This document shows, piece by piece, positions 58,530 to 64,000 of a stretch of 64,000 nucleotides of DNA. This DNA comes from Steromphala cineraria (taxonomy: Eukaryota > Mollusca > Gastropoda > Trochida > Trochidae). Location of the stretch: NCBI GenBank assembly GCA_916613615.1, contig OU744726.1:56932987-56996986 (forward strand). Direction: 5' to 3'. Position 1 is the first letter of the stretch, and each line of letters opens with the position of its first letter. A program made the translations under genes and the position numbers. The notes under the pieces were generated by a model that was given only the letters and a program-made list of their open reading frames with translations, had not been told where the DNA came from and did no database searches.

Positions 58530-60633
58530 GATAAGGTATAAACAATGATGAACAATTCTTCATTTATCAATGTATACTTTACTACATCTACTTTGAAAAT
58601 CATTTGGAAGAGGAACAACAGATTTTGTCCTTAATGCTGAGTTCTACAAGACCCTCAATTACAGGCGTCTATATTTGATCTATTTAAGTAAAAGCAAGAA
58701 GTTGGTGTTGGGTGCCAAATTCAAGTACGTAGCTCCTCTAAAGATAAATCAAGTGGGTATTTTTCCTCCGAAAACTGCACATAGGTAAACAACAGGGCAG
58801 ATAAAGTGTGGTTCTTATTCCTGTTGTTATTTTAGAATTGAGATAAATTGTGATTGTTTAAGAATTGGAATATTTAAAAATCTACTTCAAGTTTGCAGTA
58901 TGTATGTTGTCAGAAAATTGTTAAAAATGGAACATCCTTGCATTTTTTAATAAGATAAAAGCTGAAGAACTTGAAATTGGTTAAGAGATTTACCAAAATA
59001 CCAATAAGTGAGAAAAACAAGTCAAAGGGGAATAAAGTACAAAAGCCTTGTCTGAATGTCTAAATCTAATAAGTGGAGCAGTGAGGATGATGTTAGCCAA
59101 GTCTTATCAAGCTGAAATCAAGGAATGACTGTCTGGGGGAGAGAACAGCACAAACTCCTTGCTATATATATCTATATATCTATATCTTCACATATATATA
59201 CACGTCTGGAGCGGGATATCCAGGATGAAGTTATGAATCAGTCGTAACCAACACCTGCTTTATGACTGTTCCATGGCCCCTAACATGTGTATCAACATTT
59301 CTTGTGCTGCCATAGTTTTTCACAAAAATGAGAATGAAACTTAGGCAAGATGAATAAGAAACAGTAAGTTAAAGTAAGTTAGAAAATATATTTTGTTTCC
59401 ACCTTTTAACGTGGATTGGCCCTGAACAAGCAGAATAATAATTAGGAAAAATATCAGTTGTAGTATAGAAGATAATATAATCATGAAGAATATTGTAACT
59501 GGCTTTTTGTTCATCTGTGGCTTCAGTGAAGGACATATTTGAACAAAATGTTCTTGTTTTGTTTCTTTGTGGAGATTTTACAGGTGCGCTTTAAACATGA
59601 GAAACTAGTTTAAATCTTGAAGATGGATCACTGAATATCAGAGAATTATCTGATTATGAGGCTTATAAGCTAAGGGATCTATCATCATCTTATGCAGGTT
59701 GACATCTTATGCTGCTCCAGCTGGAATGATGAAGATAATATGAAGAAGTTAGAATTGTGTGTGCACAAGCTGTGTTCCTTGTGCCCCAAACTGGCATAGA
59801 GAGTTGGAGAAAGAGTTAGGAGAGGATTCCGGGTTCAGGTGGCAACTCTGGAGCTATCACAACATGGTGGGAGTAGAGTTCCATCTTCTGCTTGAAGCTC
59901 TGCCAACTCCTCCACTGCCATAGTAGACTGGCAGAGTCTCTTCTTGGAATATATCAGAGAATCATTGTCTAGTCGCCATCTATCTATGATTATTGTTCTT
60001 GGCTGGATAAATTCTTTACAGATAGTTTCCTGCATGAAAGAAAGAGTCTGTCTTCTTGTTATGTATAAAGTAAATGTTGCCTTGTGGCACTTGTGGGAAA
60101 GTGGCCTCTGTATCTGTATGTTACTTTCTAATTTTGAAGGGATTGTCATAAGACCATTATGCTTGTGAAGAAGTGTTGTCACGCAGCCTCATGGATAGGC
60201 ATTAAATGAAATACAAAATATGTCAGTGTTCTGTTGTAAACACATTTCCATGGTCAGTCAGTTGCTACTTGTACAACAGTGAGCAAGCATGTACAGGTTA
60301 TGAGATCAGGTGATGTATGAGATGGATGACCTTTTTCTGGTATCTGGAGTTATGATGGATCATAGATGGTAATGGTTATCATTAGTCAATGACAGGATAT
60401 AAAATCTCTGTGTATGACTATCATTAAGGTTTGGTTTCATCTGATGAGTGTTTGTTCTGTTTCTGTGTTCAGTCTCTTCGTGCATGTTTCTTCATACACT
60501 ACCTCCTTATAGGGGTTGACAAGGATCTCATTGAGTAGTGAACATCTTATATCTTGTAACACTCTTAGAATCATTGACTGCTGGTTAACCTTGTACATCA
60601 TGATGATAGCAGTACACAAGATGTTGGTCTATG

Positions 60634-60705
60634 ACCCGGGACATAGCTCAGTGGTAGAGTGTCCGCTCGTCACCCAGAAGACCAGGGTTCAATTTTCCAA
60701 CATGT
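60634..60705 (+). repeat. Degenerate tRNA-like sequence (SINE head or tRNA pseudogene)
   Basis: A perfect A box (TAGCTCAGTGG, 60644-60654) is followed by a degraded B box (GGTTCAATTTT, 60686-60696). The anticodon position would read GTC (Asp-like), but the stem has mismatches and position 33 is not T. Not a functional tRNA. Confidence 0.6.
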
Positions 60706-61043
60706 ACTTGTACAGAGGATAACAAAGTGAAATTATTTATTACTTATTGTCAAGTCCAGTCCAGAAATGATACAACTAGTTCAGCTATCAACAGGAATAA
60801 AGAGACAGTTTGCTAGTTGTTGGGTCTCATATGCTGAACATTATGAATGGCGTCATTCTGTTGATAAGAACTAACAGTTGCAGAAAAATCTCTGCAGTTG
60901 ACCAAGCCTAGAACACTGAATGTTTTTTGTATCAGCATTATTTGGTTGGGCAACAATTGACAAAGCTTGTAAAAGGTTAAGTGTATAAATAAGCATCAAT
61001 GACAATCATTGCTAGTTCTCAAACATTTTTGTAATATGAACAA

Positions 61044-61521
61044 CTTAAGATTTTGATGTCAGGAAGAAAAATGCTCATCTTAAATAAATGCAGTGTTGCA
61101 AGGGTAATGGTGCAAGTTGTACAACAGAATGAAATATGACATCACAGATGAAAGCTGATGAACATTTTCTACAAGGAAGTAAGTTTAGTCATTCATCTGA
61201 TCTCTATACTCTAAATAAAGATGATAGAAACCTGAAGTTGTTGCTTGCAGTATTTAAATATTTCATCTTAAGATTTTGATGTCAGGAAGAAAAATGCTCA
61301 TCTTGAGTTTGTAAATAAATTCAGTGTTGCAAGGGTATTATATACATAAATATCTAGGTAATGGTGCAAGTTGTACAACAGAATGAAATATGACATCACA
61401 GATGAAAGCTGATGAACATTTTCTACAAGGAAGTAAGTTTAATCATTCATCTGATCTCTACACCCTAAATAAAGATGATAGAAACCTGAAGTTATTGCTT
61501 GCAGTATTTAGATACTTCATC
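61044..61521 (+). repeat. Direct tandem duplication, two copies
   Basis: 61044-61266 and 61267-61521 are near-identical. Both start CTTAAGATTTTGATGTCAGG and end TTCATC. The second copy carries two insertions, GAGTTTG and about 24 bases of AT-rich sequence. It is non-coding. Confidence 0.88.
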
Positions 61522-63236
61522 ACACAATGTTCTATATTTACATCGTGATATGGTAGGCAATATTAATGGCTTCCTTCATCAGAGAATATCAAAGACAGAT
61601 ATCCTGGATTCATCTAGTCCAAGAATGAGGACAGCAGGTAGTTATATATCCTTGCATGTCTTCAGTACCACCAACAAGCATGGAACCGGAATGCTTTCAG
61701 TTTATGAATGGTTTACAATAGATGTAGAAAGGTGGAGAATTGATTTAGCTCCATTGATTTTGAATTCCTGACTTACTATTTGAAGAAAAAAAAATAAAAA
61801 AAAAAATCAAAATTTCATGCAAGTAGATGCTTTGATCCAGTGAGAATGATCTAAAGGTGTTTGTGAAGATGGTAATTTTTGAGTTTCTTATATATGCAGA
61901 TAACTACAGGCAAAATATAAAACAAGGTTGATATATTTTTATTGGTTAAAGATATTTTTCATAAAATGTTTATTAAGGCTTACCACTATCTAGGACCCTG
62001 CTTGGTTATGCCCTGTGTCTGATGGCAAGATAAATTGGAACATAAAGAAAGTCTGATCCATTCAAGATTCTTTTTCGATGTATCCAGATTTATTTAGGTG
62101 CTGTAAGACTAGGGAGAGTATCCTGAGGGGACTGAAGCCAGTCTAGGCAGACGGCTAGTTGTATTGCCAGATACATCTCATCAAGACCTGCGGTCAGTCA
62201 TCTATAATTGGTGATTTTGATAAAGCTTTATTGATCGTGGAGCTAGCCAGCCATTCAGTGTGTTCTGGTTTGTTAAATCTGATATTTGGGGAGGGGAGCA
62301 GACATTGGTGTGTCAGAAAAGGCTTATGATCAAGGTCATCTAGAGGTCATCTTTTGGTATGGCAGCCATCTTTGACAGCAAATTCCTCATTTATGGTCTC
62401 CCAGAAGAAAAGAAACAACTAATTATGAAGGCGGGCAATCAAGAGAAATACTTAGAATTGTTTCTGAAAACAGATGGTCAACATAAGCTATTTAAACTTG
62501 AATAATACTTAATAGTTAAAGAATTATTAATTCAATGTTTGGTGTTCTTCATTTACTTTGAATATATTGGCCCTTTTCAAAATTACACCCCTTGGTATTT
62601 ATTTTTGATTATGGTTGTAATGATTGTTTGACTCATACATATTGTACAAAATCTCTAAATATGAATATCAACCTATGACAGTTGGATTCAAATCCACCTC
62701 AGTTCATAAGGAAACACAAATAATGGTATTGTACTCTATTGTTCAAGCTTCCCAAGTGTTTCTGGGTTTATGAAAGACTTTGATTTGACACTAAGGCTAA
62801 AGCTCAAGTATTTTGTTCCTGATGTAAATCCATTTTCTTCCTTGATCCTAAGTGTTAGTACTTATCCATGTCTTGTTCCCTAAATTGACCATTGTAAACC
62901 ATTAAGGAAGTAATAATCATCTGACAATTGAAACGTATTCACAACATAAGTTTATAGAATTTCTGTAGAATCATTAAATGATTTTAATATGCCCAACTAA
63001 TCTATTGGTGTCTTGTGCCAAGTTTCCTGGTTGTCAAATTACGACAATCATAATGCTTTCATAAAGATATATTATATGTCCTGTTTCTCCAGTTTCTCCA
63101 GTGGTGGGATTGAGGCCTCACAGTGGTATCAAGATCTGTTTACTTTGTAACTGCATTCATTCTGCATTAATTCCTTATGATTCATCAAAATGTTTTTTGG
63201 GAAAATGTTTTGTCAATTTTAAAGCACCAGTTGTAC

Positions 63237-63431
63237 CCATCTTCCTACGCAGAGCCTAAAATACCAGTTTCCAAACTGTCATTTTATGCCTTGCTGCATA
63301 GCCTTGAGTTTTCTGGGCTTGCTCTCTACTCTGTAGGGGCACTATAGCAGCACAGAAAAGTAAAGTCTCTGCAGCAAGGCATAAAATGACAGTTTGGAAA
63401 CTGGCCTTTTAGGCTCTGTGTAGGAAGATGG
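63237..63431. mobile_element. MITE with 60 bp TIRs
   Basis: CCATCTTCCTACGCAGAGCC and GGCTCTGTGTAGGAAGATGG begin inverted repeats of about 62 bp with few mismatches, around a loop of about 70 bp. They are flanked by TTGTAC on both sides (63231-63236 and 63432-63437; up to 8 bp if the shared CC is counted). Non-coding, 195 bp. Confidence 0.8.
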
Positions 63432-64000
63432 TTGTACCCCTGTTATAACACTTCTAGCACAGCATGTGTGAAGACACATCACCTCACACTGATACACAAG
63501 ATGGAGTGTAAACTGACAGTGTGGTGTACACAGACATACATACTCTGAACTGCGTGTGAACTCCCTCCAACAAACTCACCTCTTCAGCTAATGGCTGAAC
63601 CCAGGAACAAAGCTCCCTCTTGTCGTGCACCTAACATCTTGGCAATTTAAGTGTAAAAGAAACACGGCTTCAACAAAGATTTAACGCTTGACGTTTTGAC
63701 AAGTTGTTTGATTTGCTACAATGTCACTGTGGTTTTGGTCAGTATTTGCTGAGCTTGAAGCTTCAAGATATCGTATGCACAAACTTGACATTGACGCTCT
63801 TTGGGAAATATTTGATTTCCTCAGAATCAACAGGTGTTTGTTTGTATCAAATGTTTTTGAAGCAATATTTGACGCCTTATAAAAATATTGTTTTACGATT
63901 GTAGACGTATAAAATTTGTCACTTTTACTAAAAAATTTCTCAAAGAGCAATTGCTCTCAATATTACATGAATCACTACTTTTGTAGCTAACGCGACCTTG

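Larger units (their letters stand above)
51539..64000 (+). other. srGAP intron 1 (runs off the window)
   Basis: More than 12 kb without a supported exon on either strand. The contents are the repeats listed separately: a C14 tract (52860-52873), a MITE at 55537-55798, tRNA-headed SINE sequence at 56873 and 60634, MITEs at 58378 and 63237, AT microsatellites (57768-57782 and 59161-59203) and a tandem duplication at 61044-61521. ORFs of up to 115 codons (for example minus strand 59835-60182) show no family features. Confidence 0.6.

Noticed and set aside
59835..60182. 115-codon minus-strand ORF in srGAP intron 1
   Set aside because: No domain or splice context and an overlapping plus-strand ORF of similar quality; treated as chance.

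Overview
The window looks like nuclear DNA of a marine lophotrochozoan animal, most likely a mollusc. It is AT-rich, its genes are split into many short exons by GT-AG introns, and it carries repeat types common in molluscs: a tyrosine-recombinase DIRS retrotransposon, short elements built of 140-165 bp tandem cores between hairpin ends, tRNA-headed SINEs and many small inverted-repeat transposons. No operons, CRISPR arrays or prokaryotic signals were seen. The species cannot be named from the sequence.

Layout. (1) 1-6966 is intron of the first gene, interrupted at about 300-6541 by an almost complete but mutated DIRS1-like element with inverted terminal repeats, an internal complementary region, a gag-like ORF, RT/RNase H and a tyrosine recombinase. 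(2) 6967-41048, plus strand: 50 exons (about 2,820 codons, all junction phases consistent) of a giant axonemal protein that I call CFAP54, the C1d central-apparatus protein of motile cilia. Its N-terminus lies left of the window. The introns hold three tandem-core repeat elements (19.5-20.5, 23.9-24.75 and 39.0-40.6 kb). (3) 43613-47311, minus strand: a complete four-exon FAM72 gene of 146 residues, tail to tail with CFAP54. (4) 47312-51471: a 4.2 kb divergent intergenic region with two MITEs and a decayed LINE. (5) 51472-51538, plus strand: the first coding exon of an srGAP-type gene, followed by more than 12 kb of its first intron with SINEs, MITEs and a local tandem duplication.

The most notable point is the head-to-head FAM72/srGAP pair. 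In humans FAM72A and SRGAP2 are also divergent neighbours and were duplicated together. Finding the same pair here implies that the shared intergenic region has been kept since the common ancestor of protostomes and deuterostomes. Other points worth a second look are a 16-17 bp-periodic array of TGAC(A/G)TCA octamers in FAM72 intron 2, two large fold-back repeats in the same intron, a repeat rich in AGGTCA nuclear-receptor half-sites, a 145 bp satellite with a four-unit higher-order period, and several small transposons whose termini and target duplications can be read exactly.
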